64,000 nt of DNA from assembly GCA_002964805.2 (NCBI GenBank), contig PUDQ02000001.1, positions 3,186,001-3,250,000 of the forward strand, written 5' to 3'. This stretch comes from Trametes villosa (lineage: Eukaryota > Basidiomycota > Agaricomycetes > Polyporales > Polyporaceae). The translations under genes and the position numbers were made by a program. Positions 1 to 11,673 of the stretch are shown here, piece after piece (position 1 is the stretch's first letter; the number at the start of each line of letters is the position of its first letter). The notes beneath the pieces were generated by a model that did not search any database, had not been told where the DNA came from, and saw only the letters and a program-made list of their open reading frames with translations.

Positions 1-140
1 GCCAGGAACGGCAGGTGTGCTAATCGTACAACAACATACATTACCAGGCGATGAGGCGTATGTTACAACAAAGAACGTGCAGAGCTAGATGAGCATCGAG
101 TCTGCTGGTGGTCGAGGGTGATAGCTAGAGATAAATAGCC

Positions 141-1817
141 CTATTGGGGCGTTTGTTCTGGTGGGGTGGGAGGTGCAGAGAAGTCGTCGGCGACGGAAAG
201 GATGAATCCGTCGGACGACCATGGGTCGGTGACGAGGCGGATCGGAATGACCATGCGCATCTCCTTGAAAGGACATTTCGCTGGGTCGGGCGGTATCATA
301 CTGAGCTCGACGAAGTCCTGGAGTGTCGACGCGTAAATGTCGAGGGTGAATGACCCATGCATGCGGAGTGGCGTACCTTGACAGTGAGCCCACCCGCCTT
401 GAAGCCTCCTACTTTGACAGAGTCGTCCAGACGTATCTCACCGACGAAGGAAAGCCAGTCGGAGCCGTCGCCCTGCGGTAAAGGTTAGCGCGACCTCATG
501 CCATCTGCGTCTGTTGGGAACGCACCGAATGTCTGAAGTCCGCCTCGCCGATGGTGTCGACCCGCCAGATGTCGGTCTTTGTACCCAGGACGAGGGTGTT
601 CCTGTTGCATAGAGCAACGTAAGTCGTTGACTGTGTGAGATCGCCGCATATACCCACCGAACATCCACAATTGACTGCCTCAGTACCTTCAGCCGTGTAA
701 ACTGCTTGTTGGGTGCGAGGATAGTAGCTGTAGGTCCCCATGGAAGGTATGTTGCGAGCGAGAAAGCGGATGAGGAGAACAGGATGTGGAACGGGATCGG
801 CTGGGTGAGACTGAAGACTCTTGATGACGGGAGGTAGAGCTGCCAATTGTGAGGCGTTAGTTTTGCTCGCTGCAAGTAACCCGAGCAACGAACCTGACAA
901 TGAATATCCTTGCCGCCCTTCGTCCTCGCCTTCATGACTGATTCCCAACAGCGCCAGTCGGGTGATTGCGCGAATCCCCATGTATCGTGCGATTGGTACA
1001 TAGGCTCTGGGAGCGGAATGGCAGGGCGTGAGCGGGGATGGTAGATGAAGGGGGTCGAGATCGTGCTGAAGGAAGCAATGAATTACCACCCTATGCTAGC
1101 CTCAAAAATTTGACCTACGAGTTGGCGATGCGTTGTAGCAGAGCAGGCGTCTTGCCCTTGAGCACGGTCGCGCTCACACCGTACTCAATATTCGCATTGA
1201 ACCCAGGTACACCATCCAAATGCACGTCGTGGGTTGGGGGAAGGGGCTGTTGGTTCATAGTCCACCGATTAGCACGCTCTTGACCGTCAGCGAAAACAAC
1301 CAAAAATGACTCACGTATGTCTCCCTACCATCGCTGAAGGTGTGAGGCAATGTCAAGCTGAACTTCAGCGTCGACGGACAGGGTTCCGAGTCTGTTTCCT
1401 TGCTCCATAGTGTGACCTTCGACAGGCATAGCTTGTTGGTGGTCGTGCCGCCCTCAGCAACCTCTCGCAGCTTCAGGCTGCCCTCAATCTGTACGATGGC
1501 GAGATTGGTTAAGTGATCCCGACGCTCGGACGGCTACTCACTTTCACTTCGACAGAGGTGACCCCGTCTGTCTTGGCAAGGTTGACCGCACCCTCGACCG
1601 CTGCGCCGGACCCGTACACCGGCAGGCTCGCGTTGTCGTCCTGCGCGAAGAGCCGCAGGCTCACGTTCCCGCCCTTCGACTGCTTCACAAAGTCTCCGAC
1701 CGGCCTCTGCGGGGGCCGGTTGAGCGCTAGGCGCTGCTCATACTCCTGCGGCTCGGCCGAGTACGGCGGGATGTGCGAGAGCGACGGGGCGTAGTTTGGG
1801 AGGCTAGTGGTCGACAT
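141..1817 (-). CDS. arrestin-like protein 1
   Basis: Member of the arrestin-like (alpha-arrestin fold) family, whose fungal members act as adaptors in endocytosis or ubiquitin-dependent trafficking; the exact role here is unknown. The start is chosen at 1817, where the protein opens MSTTSLPNYAPSLSHIPPY. The N-terminal arrestin domain follows: a GNVSLRLFAQDD strand, a VYGSGAAVEG segment and, after an intron, GSLKLREVAEGG. The family signature LPPTHDVHLDGVPGFNANI lies near 1190-1240. Later exons give QPIPFHILFSSSAF (about 800) and a C-terminal beta region ending in SAPPTPPEQTPQ at 141. At least five introns are needed, and some junctions between 400 and 1000 are not resolved. It is followed on the same strand by a paralogue (2512-4245) with the same order of motifs, so the pair looks like an old tandem duplication. 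No PY motif was confirmed. Confidence 0.65.
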
Positions 1818-2511
1818 GGCTCTGGGAGGGGAGGGGGCCGGAGGGAAGGCTGGGTCGGAAAGGAGGAGGGGCTATGAGTAAACACATATGGCGTGCGTCG
1901 GCCGCTGCCACCGGGGGACAGTGCTGTGGGGACGGTCGCCTCCTGATCGAACCGGAAGTGTATACTTGCGCGCACTATCTCACCCTTCCCCGCACTACTG
2001 CTCCCATTGCCAATGCGAGAAGACGCGCCAGACTGCGCATACACACGCGGGCCACCGCGCGACGAGGCTTGCGTTCGAGCGCGTATCCGACACCTGAGCG
2101 GGCGATCTGGCGCAGAATCACCGTGGAGGTTCTTCAAATCGCAGCTGGGCCGCGTGCGGCGCCGGCATGAGAGACAAGCAGCAGACCGGGTGCATCAACG
2201 GGAGACAGCGAGCATGTGGATGTCCGCAAGAGCATGTGGGACGAACCGAGCGCTGCCACCGCCCAATCTTCCCGCAGACGCTCAAGATGGACATACTCTC
2301 ACAGGCCGCTCACACCTCCTCCTCCCACCTCGACTGCGCGCGGTGCGCGAACCACATCCTATACAGATGCGTGGCAGCGATCCCAGTCAGTACCAGGGGT
2401 AGTGGTGGTGTTTTGCGCTATATTCGTACGCTTCGTGATGGGTCATATACAGGTCATGGACTGCGTAACGCTATCAATGGTCCAACAGTACTTCGTAGAG
2501 TAAAGTCCAAG

Positions 2512-4245
2512 TCACACCAACGACGCCAGCGATACAGGCATCGCGGCCTCGCATCCAAACGAGTTCGAAGTGAGCCGCAGGGGAATCGCCTCGCTCAGCG
2601 GGAAATACTGTGGCTTGCTTCCTGGCGGCGCTTCGATTGAGAGCACGATGCTATCCTGCCGCGGCGTTCGGGGTACAATCAGCGACCGACGTACACGCAT
2701 CTGTGCAGGAGGAACCCACGTACAGTCACCTTCATCCCATCTACTTCGAAGCCACCACCGAGCCCCGCGGAACGCGGCGGGATGATAATCGCGCCCGACC
2801 AAACCACCGCGTTCGTCCTCCTGCTCACGTTGTGCACCACGCCTTGCCCTATCCACTCCGAGCAGTGCATGTGGCTCTGCTCTTCTGGCAGAGGTGGCCT
2901 CCCGCCCACCCTCTTCCCCAATGATGAGCCTACGCCGCGCGTGTCCACCACCGTCGTCCGCTGCACCCGCACTCTCAACGGGCACCGTTGGGCGCTCTTG
3001 CGCACCGGCAACGTCAAGAAATGTGTGCGCGCGCCGCTTGCGACGGACTCGCTCGACGTGCTCGACGCCGAGAGCGAGATGAACGACGCCGCGGGCGGCC
3101 GGAAGTCCGCGAACGGCGCGAGTGCGAGCTCATCCGCGAGGAGCGAGACGTGGAAGGGGATCGGTTCCTGGGCGCTGCATACCTGGGAAGCCGGCAGGTA
3201 CACCTACGCGGGTGGCGCCACCCCGCAGTCAGCATTGCATTCTCGGTGTGGCAGCGCAGCGGTGCCGGGTGCGGGGGTACTTACATGGACTTTGATGCCT
3301 GGGGCGCCGGTGCGCCGCGCGCGCATGTTGAAGGCGAAGAGCGTGCGCGGCTTGTCCTCTGTCTTCTGCGGTTTGCTCGGGAAGGGCCCGGCGAGCGCGG
3401 GGCGGGTCCGGTGCGTGTACTGGAAAGGTACTCGCATGCTGAACGTTGAACGAGTGACGTCAGTAGGTCAATATGAAGGGTGGCGGTTGAGGCAGGACAT
3501 ACCTCGTGAATGAACGCCAAAGCGTCGCTGCCCCCCGCAGGAGCGTGAGGTTGACGAGGATGACATACTCAATGTTCACCCTGAATCCGGGAAGTCCGTC
3601 CAGCCGCGCGCTGTAAGTGGGTGGCAGCGGATAGCGGTTGCCGGAATCCGGGTCGACGAACGTGGTAGGCAGTGTGTACCGGAACGTCGCCTGGGGTGGG
3701 AAAGGCCCGTTGCGTGAGGGGATCCACGAGTAGACCATCTTGTCTACGACCTTGACGGTCCGCGCCCCCGACCCGCCCAGTTCTTCTATCACGATCGTTC
3801 CCTCGACCTGTAAGTGCCATTGCCTTTAGTGTCGACGGGACCACGTGCACCATACCAATAGTGGCCATACCTTGACCTCGAGAGCCAGCAGGCCGGCCGG
3901 GCGCGCGATGGCCAAGATACCCTCGATGGTGTCGCCCGTGGAGTACGCGGGCACCTCCGCACCCTCCTCCTGCTCGCTCAGCAGCAGCGTGACTCTGCTG
4001 GAGTGTTTCGCGTAGTGGCCTCCTCGCGCCCGCTTTGCCTCGGCCGGGCGCGGGTGAGCGCGGATCCCGCCGAGGGGGATGACGGACCGCAGAGCGGGCA
4101 CGGACGCACTGCGCTCGATGGTCAGTGGCCTCCTGTTCGGCTGCGGCTGTGGTGGTGGCCGTGGCTCTGGGCTTTCACAGCGCGGGTAGACAGAGCATAG
4201 AGAGGGCGGGCGAGAGTGAGGAACCAGGGCGTATGGATGACGCAT
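2512..4245 (-). CDS. arrestin-like protein 2
   Basis: Paralogue of the preceding gene and likewise a probable trafficking adaptor. The most 5' supported methionine is at 4245; an upstream exon cannot be excluded. It begins with a basic, proline-rich stretch, then the arrestin N domain with SRVTLLLSEQEEGAEVPAYS. After introns come GTIVIEELGGSGARTV and the signature LPPTYSARLDGLPGFRVNI (about 3560-3620), matching the signature of the first copy. The C-terminal half contains EPIPFHVSLLADELAL (about 3110-3160), an EWIGQGVVHNVSRR segment, and a last exon ending MPVSLASLV at 2512. The two proteins are well diverged outside the signature blocks. The family call is good; substrate and partners are unknown. 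Confidence 0.62.
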
Positions 4246-4956
4246 CGCGGGGTGCAGACAGGAACACAGATGCTAGGGCCAGAGCAGCAGCTGCACAGGG
4301 GGATGCACGGCGAGACAGGCAGTGCCAGTTGGCGGGGAGCGGTGCAGAGTGTCCACAGCGCAAGGGAGGCGACATGGCTCGCCGGCGGGAGGTTTTGTGC
4401 TGTCAGATAGGTATGTCCCGATCAGTGATGCAGGCAGGCTTCCTGGGGCGGTGATGAACAGGAAGAGCGGACCAAGTGGTGCCAGAGTTCCGAACAGTCT
4501 GAACAGGGAGTCGCCGAGGCGGAGTGCGCAGCCAACGAGGAAGGCCCGCTCTGGATGCGAGGGCTGTCGAGAAGTCGGGAGTAGAGACGTCGGCGAGCAA
4601 TCCTGAGGAGAAGCTCCTGTTTCGCCGGTGGAGGAGGATCTGGTGCCAGGTAGTGAGTGTATTGGTAGAGCGGGGTCGTGTCGGGTAGAGATGACGTTAC
4701 ACTATAGGCCTGGGGCGCTGGAGGGTTGCATGCGTAATGGATTCTCCGGGGCTGCGGCGACCACGCGGGGGGACAAGGTTCAGTGCAAGAAAGGCTCACA
4801 ACATTGAGCATGTCAACGCCATCTTCGTGGCGCGGTGGACAGCCTGAGCGCTGGGCCGGTACTGCGACACCGAACATGGACGCATGACCCCGCGGTACTT
4901 CGCACGTATTAGCGGCGTGATAAGGAGACGACAATGGAATTGCTGCTGTTGCATAG
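4246..4956. other. intergenic, no gene seen
   Basis: This stretch separates the start of the second arrestin-like gene from the 3' end of the CoA-transferase gene. Open frames here (for example 4422-5009, minus) have no recognisable domain and no intron logic. It probably holds the promoter and 5' untranslated region of the arrestin-like gene. Confidence 0.4.
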
Positions 4957-6811
4957 TTAGATGATTCTCTTCTCCCGTAACTTCGATATCTCCTCGGTGC
5001 TGTATCCAAGCTCAGTGAGCACCTGTAGAAGCAAGCGGCCGTTCAGCCGGGAGAGGGGGCCTATTTGGGAACACCACCACGCACCTCATTCGTATGCTGC
5101 GATAGGTACGGAGGCGGCCGTGCAATGGGCATCCGCTTCCCGTTGTAAGTGACCGCAGGCGAGACGAGCTTGATCTTGCCCGCTCGTGGGTGCTGATAGA
5201 AACCGGACGGGCCTTTAGCACCCGGCGCGCAGCATCGCTCGCTCCAACAGACGCACCTCGACCTCCGTGATCATACTGCGCGCCGTAACCTGGGGGTGGG
5301 CGAACGTCTGCTCGATGTCATTGATGGGTCCGAAGGGGACGCTGTGTGCCTCATGAGCCGGGCCTGTCTGGCGCGCTAATGATAGAACGCACCCTAGGCC
5401 GGTGAGCTTCTCTATCCAATGGTCGCGCCCGTGCCTCTGCAGCGTGTCCGTGATCAGTGACACAAGCTCCTGCCTGTTCGCAACTCGGGCCTTGTTGGTC
5501 GAGAACTTTGCGTCGGAGGGGAGGTCTGGGCGCTCCAAGATCTTCTCAGCGAAAAGCTTGAACTGCCGCGAGGATGGTATAGATATCAGCGCAGCTCCGG
5601 CTTTGCAGGACATTCAGGCTGACCTGTTTGTCGTTCCCAGCACCAATCATGATGAAGCCGTCTTTGCATGGGAAGACTTGGTACGGGACGATGGACGGGT
5701 GTGCTGTGCCGTGTCTCGAGCCTCCTTGACCTGCAATGAGATAGTTCGAGGCGATGTTCGCAAGGCCTGCCAGCTACAAGCGTGTTGAGAGCGCATCCTC
5801 CGGTATGAGAAAAGAGCGGCTGTTGACGAACCTGAGACTCGAACAGATTGCAGTCGATCCAGACGCCTTGGCCGGTCTGCTGCCGTGACAGCAGCGCGGC
5901 CATGATCGCACCATGCGCATACAGCCCGGTCGCTATGTCGGTCACTGCGACGCCGACTTTGCATGGCGGACCGTCGGGTTCGCCCGTGCTGAAACAGGAT
6001 AGTGTCATCCAGACAGCGTGGGATGCGGAGTTAAACCATGATCCCACATGTGCATGAGTCCGGCCTCTGCTTCGACGATGACATCGTAACCCGCAGCCTT
6101 CTTGAACGGACCCGACTGGCCATAACCTGGACATTGGGCGGTGGTTAGTGTATGTTTCACAGGTATGCATTGCGTCCACGCTGGGCTTATGGCAGACATA
6201 CCCGTGATGCTTGCGTAGATGAGCCGTGGGTTAATCTTCTGGCAGTCCTCCCAACCGAGGCCAAACTCTGCAAGTTTTCCGGAGATGAAGTTTTCTACTA
6301 GGACATCAGACTCCTTCACGAGCTTGTGAAGAATCGCGAGGCCTTCGGGCTCCTTGAAGTTCACGGTGATGGAGCGCTTGTTCCTGTTTACAGCCAGGAA
6401 GTACGCAGACTCTGGGGGCAGATGAGATGCTGCTTCCGGTGCAGACTGGGATAAAGGAGCAGATGGCGGTGCCCAGGATCCTCAGGGCTCCGTGTTAGCG
6501 AGACATGCTGTGCACGAAGTTAAGTGGTTGGACGCAGCGGGCTCACTCGTATCATCACCTCTAGACACCTCCTCGACCTTGATGACGTCCGCACCCAGGT
6601 CGGCAAGAAGCATAGTAGACGTCGGCCCAGCAAGTACGCGAGTCAGGTCGAGCACCTTTACTCCCCGCAGAGGGGGAGGCATACCCTGCGCCGGTACCGG
6701 CGCGCTGTGGTCGACATTGAGGGCGCGGACGCGGACGCGTTTCGGAGCAATGTCGCGTGCAGGTCCTCCTACGCGCACCCTTGCCGCACGTCGTAGAAGC
6801 ACAGAAGCCAT
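4957..6811 (-). CDS. family III (CaiB/BaiF) CoA-transferase, mitochondrial, SUGCT-like
   Basis: Predicted family III CoA-transferase most like succinyl-CoA:glutarate CoA-transferase. Such enzymes move CoA from succinyl-CoA to a dicarboxylic acid such as glutarate. The start at 6811 opens [15 protein letters not shown], an arginine-rich, acid-free leader typical of mitochondrial import. The mature part has [14 protein letters not shown] and [10 protein letters not shown] (CoA-binding core), [33 protein letters not shown] and [17 protein letters not shown], where the Asp fits the catalytic Asp of the family. A C-terminal lid carries [17 protein letters not shown]. The last exons are clear: MITEVE, then a 5' GT intron, [12 protein letters not shown] to YLSQHTNE, another intron, and [15 protein letters not shown] to the stop at 4957. 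It is divergent from KGD1, 350 bp away, which makes a succinyl-CoA link plausible. Substrate is inferred. Confidence 0.82.
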
Positions 6812-7161
6812 GGTCGGCGCGTCCGACGCGGGAAGCAGGTGAGTGAGAGCCCTGGAACGTGCTGGACGTCGTCGCCGACGATGAGCGCGGCGAACGGAAT
6901 GCGGGGTAGCGGGGGAGCGCCGGCATCGGCTCGCCGGATCGCCGAAGCCGAACGACCGACGAGCGCCTACGGATGAGCAGGGCGATTTCGTCATCTCGGA
7001 TTGGCTGTCGGCCTGGACAGGAACTTCACCTCGGAATGTGCGGTCGAATATATTTCCCCAAGTCCTCGCGTCGAGCTCGCTCACCTTTCCTCCTTCCACC
7101 ACCTCTCCTTCCTTCACGACCTCACGACCTACGGCTGCGTTGACCGCGCGTATCGTCCGAG
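6812..7161. promoter_or_regulatory. shared divergent promoter, CoA-transferase / KGD1
   Basis: The 350 bp between the two divergent ATGs must contain the upstream regions of both genes. A pyrimidine-rich tract (about 7081-7135, many TCC and CTC repeats) precedes the KGD1 ATG, as is common in strongly expressed fungal genes. No TATA box was seen. Confidence 0.5.
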
Positions 7162-10100
7162 ATGCACAGGCTCACCCGTCTCCCTAGAGTCATCCAGCCC
7201 CTCAGCGGGTCTCGGTATCGCTTCGGTATCGCGCGGGTCTGCGTCGCACGCACATACGCTACCGCGAAGCCGCCATCACCCAACGACGCGTTCGCCAATG
7301 GCACCAACTCGTACTATGTCGACGAGATGTACCGGCTATGGCGCGAGGACCCCAAGCTCGTGCACGCGTCTTGGAACGCCTACTTCTCGGGGATGGAGAA
7401 GGGACTTCCAAGCTACAACGCGTTTACCCCGCCGCCTAGCTTCGTTCCGACTGGCGTGGCTGCCTTGAATCTCACGGGGAACAAGGACTTGGACATCCAC
7501 CTGAAGGTGCGCCTTATTCGTATTTGTATGGCGGCCCGCCGGGGTTGACTCCCGCCTACTGTAGGTCCAACTGCTCGTCCGTGCGTACCAAGTCCGCGGC
7601 CATCACCTTGCGGACTTGGACCCACTAGGCATCCTCGACCCCGACCTGAACGACGTCAACCCGCCTGAACTCGAGCTAGCTCCCTATGGCTTCACGGAGC
7701 GCGACCTGGAGACGCCAATCACCCTCGGCCCTGGGATCCTCCCGCACTTCGCGACGGAGGACAGGAAGACCATGACACTCAAGGAGGTCATCGACACCTG
7801 CAAACGGATCTACTGCGGCTCGGTCGGCTTCCAGTACGTCCACATCCCCGACAAGGACAAGTGCGACTGGATCCGAGAGCGCGTCGAGATCCCAAAGCCG
7901 TGGAACTACACCGTCGAGGAGAAGCGCATGGTCCTTGACCGTCTCATGTGGTCGGAGTCGTTCGAGAAGTTCATCGCGACGAAGTACCCCAACGAGAAGC
8001 GCTTCGGTCTCGAGGGCGGCGAGTCGCTCATCCCTGGTATGAAGGCGCTCATCGACAGGTCGGTCGAGCATGGCGTTCAGAACATCACCATCGGCATGCC
8101 TCACCGTGGCCGTTTGAATGTCCTCGCTAATGTCATCCGGAAGCCGATCGAGGCTATCCTGAACGAGTTCTCCGGAACAGCCGAGGACGACGACTTCCCG
8201 GCCGGCGATGTCAAGTACCACTTGGGTGCGAACTACGTCCGCCCGACGCCGTCCGGGAAGAAGGTCGCCCTATCCCTCGTGGCGAACCCTTCGCATCTGG
8301 AGGCGGAGGACCCGCTCGTGCTCGGTAAGACGCGCGCGCTGCAGCACTTCGCGAACGACGAGCAGACGCACAACACCGCAATGGGCATCCTGCTGCACGG
8401 TGACGCCGCGTTTGCGGGCCAGGGCGTCGTCTACGAGACGATGGGCTTCCACAACTTGCTCAACTACGGCACTGGAGGAACCGTCCACCTTATCGTGAAC
8501 AACCAAGTCGGGTTCACGACGGACCCGCGCTTCGCTCGCTCAACGCCGTACCCCTCCGATATCGCGAAGGCGTTCGACGCGCCGATCTTCCACGTGAACG
8601 GCGACGACGTCGAGGCGGTCAACTTCGTGTGCCAGCTCGCGGCGGACTGGCGCGCGAAGTGGAAGTCGGACGTGATCGTGGACATCGTCTGCTACCGCCG
8701 GCACGGGCACAACGAGACGGACCAGCCGAGCTTCACGCAGCCGCGCATGTACAAGGCGATCGAGAAGCAGCCGACAACGCTCACCAAGTACACGAAGGCG
8801 CTGGTCGAGCGCGGCACGTTCACGGAGAAGGAGATCGAGGAGCACAAGCAGTGGGTGTGGGGTGTGCTCGAGGAGGGCGCGGAGGGTGCGAAGAAGTACG
8901 AGCCGACGAGCAAGGAGTGGCTCTCCTCGAGCTGGCCCGGCTTCCCGTCGCCCAAGGAGCTCGTGGAGAAGAACCTGACCTCGCCCCCCACGGGCACGAG
9001 CGAGGACGTGCTGAGGCACGTCGGCAAGGCGATCTCCACGTTCCCGGATGGCTTCCACCCGCACCGCAACCTCGCGCGCATCCTGACCACCCGCGGGAAG
9101 ACGGTCGAGGAGGGCAAGAACATCGACTGGGCGACCGCCGAGGCGCTTGCGTTCGGCTCGCTCGCCCTCGAGAAGGTCCACGTGCGCGTGTCCGGGCAGG
9201 ACGTCGAGCGCGGCACGTTCTCGCAGCGCCACGCGGTCATACACGACCAGGAGAACGAGCAGCAGTACGTGCCGCTGAACAACCTCGGCGGCGACCAGGC
9301 GCGCTTCGTCGTGTGCAACTCCTCGCTGTCCGAGTACGGCGCGCTCGGCTTCGAGCTTGGGTACTCGCTCGTTTCACCCGACGCACTCACCATCTGGGAG
9401 GCGCAGTTCGGCGACTTCGTGAACAACGCGCAGTGCATCATCGACCAGTTCATCGCGTCCGGCGAGCGCAAGTGGTTCCAGCGCACGGGCCTTGTCATGA
9501 ACCTGCCCCACGGCTTTGACGGCCAGGGCCCGGAGCACTCGAGCGGACGCTTGGAGCGCTTCCTCCAGCTGTGCGACGACCACCCGCATATCTTCCCATC
9601 CCCCGAGAAGATCGAGCGTCAACACCAGGACTGCAACATGCAAGTCGTGTACCCGACGTAAGTTCAGTTGCACTGTCTTTGACTTCCTGTGTACTGATCA
9701 AGCCGCCCCTTAGGACCCCTGCTAACTACGTGCGTTCTTGCTGGATCGCTCAAGGTCAGGATGGCCACGTTACTAACCTTGTCTGTAGTTCCACGTTCTT
9801 CGCCGTCAAATTCACCGCGAATTCCGCAAGCCCGTAAGCTGCCATAATACCTCGCGCTCGGTTACCTATTGATTCACCACTTTCTCATAGCTCGTCCTGT
9901 TCTTCTCGAAATCCCTTCTCCGCCATCCCAGAGCCCGTTCCGAGCTCTCCGACATGACCGACGGCACACACTTCATCCGCTATATCCCTGACTCCCACCC
10001 GGAGAACATCGTCGCTCCCGAGCAGGTCCGCCGGCACATCCTCTGCACTGGTACGTCACATATGCATCCATGTCCCGGGGTTGATACTCACTCACCTCGC

Positions 10101-10644
10101 TATCCACAGGTCAAGTGTACTACGCCCTCCTTCAGGAGCGCGAGGAGAAGGGCATCAACGACGTTGTGATCAGCAGGATTGAGCAGCTCTCGCCCTTCCC
10201 CTACGATCTCGTGCGTAACCGTCGGGTCCGCCTTGCTTATGATTTCTCACTGACGCGAGACACCTGATAGCTCACGCCTCACCTGGACAAGTACCCCAAC
10301 GCCGACCTTCTGTGGTGCCAGGTACGCCTTCGTAGTTTGGATAGCTATATGTTCTTGGTACTCACCTGATACATCCGTATAGGAGGAGCCTCTGAACAAC
10401 GGTGCATGGTCGTACGTGGGATCGCGCATCCTCACTGCCGCGAACGAGACCCAGCACCACAAGGGCAAGTACCCGCTGTACGCCGGCCGCGAGCCGACCA
10501 GCTCCGTCGCCACGGGAAGCAAGGTGCGTCATCCGTCTCACATTCAATACGACGCGCAAAGACTAACCAGAGTACTGCTACAAGGCCCAACACAAGAAGC
10601 AGATCGAGCAATTCCTCACGGAGGCGTTCGCACCCCGGCAATGA
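7162..10644 (+). CDS. KGD1: 2-oxoglutarate dehydrogenase E1, mitochondrial
   Basis: The thiamine-diphosphate E1 subunit of the 2-oxoglutarate dehydrogenase complex; it decarboxylates 2-oxoglutarate and passes the succinyl group to the E2 lipoamide in the TCA cycle. Exon 1 (7162-7506) gives a basic leader [16 protein letters not shown] and then [19 protein letters not shown]. Exon 2 (from 7565) is the 2.1 kb core with [69 protein letters not shown] and the C-terminal transketolase-type region with [17 protein letters not shown] and [18 protein letters not shown]. Six or seven short 3' exons encode [49 protein letters not shown] and a last exon ending [12 protein letters not shown]. The donor at the exon 2 end falls inside a codon (phase 2) and the frame is restored exactly. 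Full length for the family; no defect seen. Confidence 0.97.
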
Positions 10645-11673
10645 ACGTGGTCTTCTCGCCTTTCATCATCATGCTAGACAAGAGTGTCGGACATACAGTA
10701 CGTACATGCAACCTAGTCTGCAGTTGCAATGCCACTCGACAGCGCAAGAGAGTGAAGTCTTGTATAATGGGATATGGCAGCTGCTCTTCGGTAAGCGTCA
10801 GCGGCCCCCAAGAGAAGGCACGGCGAGTGACCGCGCCGAATCAGCGTCCACAACCCGAAGAAGAGAAAGAGAAAGCGCATTCTGGTTTCCCCATCCGTGC
10901 GTCGCCCTCGGAGGAGGCATTGCGCAGAGGGTACTTATCCCGAGGACCACGAAAAGGTATGCGCCAGAGCCGAAGCTCCTCCCTCGGGACGCACCTTTTT
11001 GTTCGCCCTCTTGCTGGACGATAAGACCCGCCGTCTTGTAGAATGTACCACCCATCTTCGGTCTCAGAGGGTGGAAGACGGGAATGAGGAGCGGAGGTCG
11101 CTCTTGCGAGGTACTTATCCCCGGGCGGACGGTGGCTGGCACTGGGAGGCTGACGTCCTCTGCAGCGGTCGATTGAACTTCGGAACGGCCTCCGGACTGT
11201 CAACCTTCCGGTCTCGGGATCTCGTCGCGGCCGAACAAGCCTATCCGCCGCTTCTGGCCACGATCGCGCTAGCGCCAGTACTTGCGCATCCTCCTTGCAC
11301 CCTCCGCCACTTTACCGCTATGGCCAGGGCTAGCAGGGACGGGCCAGCGGCGTTGACGTACCCTGCTGTCCATAGCGTGTTCGACCCGCCGGTTGCCATT
11401 AATTGGGAGGGCGCGGTTGATGCTCTGCGGTGGACGACGCCGATCACTTGAGAGCCGCACCCGAATAGTGCCTCTGTGTAGATCGACGGGGCGGGTCCGG
11501 TGCTATATACGCCGTGCAGGTGGGCTCTCCCGCCCAGTCGAATTGATCGCAACGGTGATAGGACGTCCCCCGGCGCAGGGCATGGCGTAAATCTCCTGTT
11601 CCTGTGTATAACAGACTCGATGTAAACGAGATTGCACAACTATCCTACAATGCAAGCGTCCTATTTGGTCCGC
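10645..11673. other. intergenic with dispersed repeat, no gene
   Basis: Between the KGD1 stop and the convergent GST stop. Most of it is repeat copy 1 (10862-11261); the rest shows no domain-bearing frame. The tail contains the sequence shared only with repeat copy 2 (about 11200-11261). Confidence 0.5.
10862..11261 (+). repeat. dispersed repeat family R, copy 1
   Basis: First of four copies of a family seen at 18589-19000, 40113-40424 (inverted) and 41834-42153. Shared landmarks in order are GCATTYTGGTTTCCCC, GAGGGTACTTATCCCGAGG, AAAAGGTATGCGCCAGAGCC, TTGCTGGACGATAAGACC, CCACCCATCTTCGGTCTCAG, a second GGTACTTATCC, and CTGCAGCGGTCGA. The CCACCC...GGGTGG segment can fold into a hairpin. This copy and copy 2 also share about 90 bp further downstream (GGGATCTCGTCGCGGCCGAA). 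No terminal inverted repeats or target-site duplications could be fixed by eye, so the class (SINE, MITE, LTR fragment) is open. Confidence 0.85.

Noticed and set aside
4422..5009. 195-codon minus-strand open frame upstream of the CoA-transferase 3' end
   Set aside because: No domain or intron pattern; it overlaps the last exon of the CoA-transferase, which is well supported.
8540..9519. Long antisense and alternative-frame open frames over KGD1
   Set aside because: Shadow frames caused by high GC at third codon positions; KGD1 is certain.
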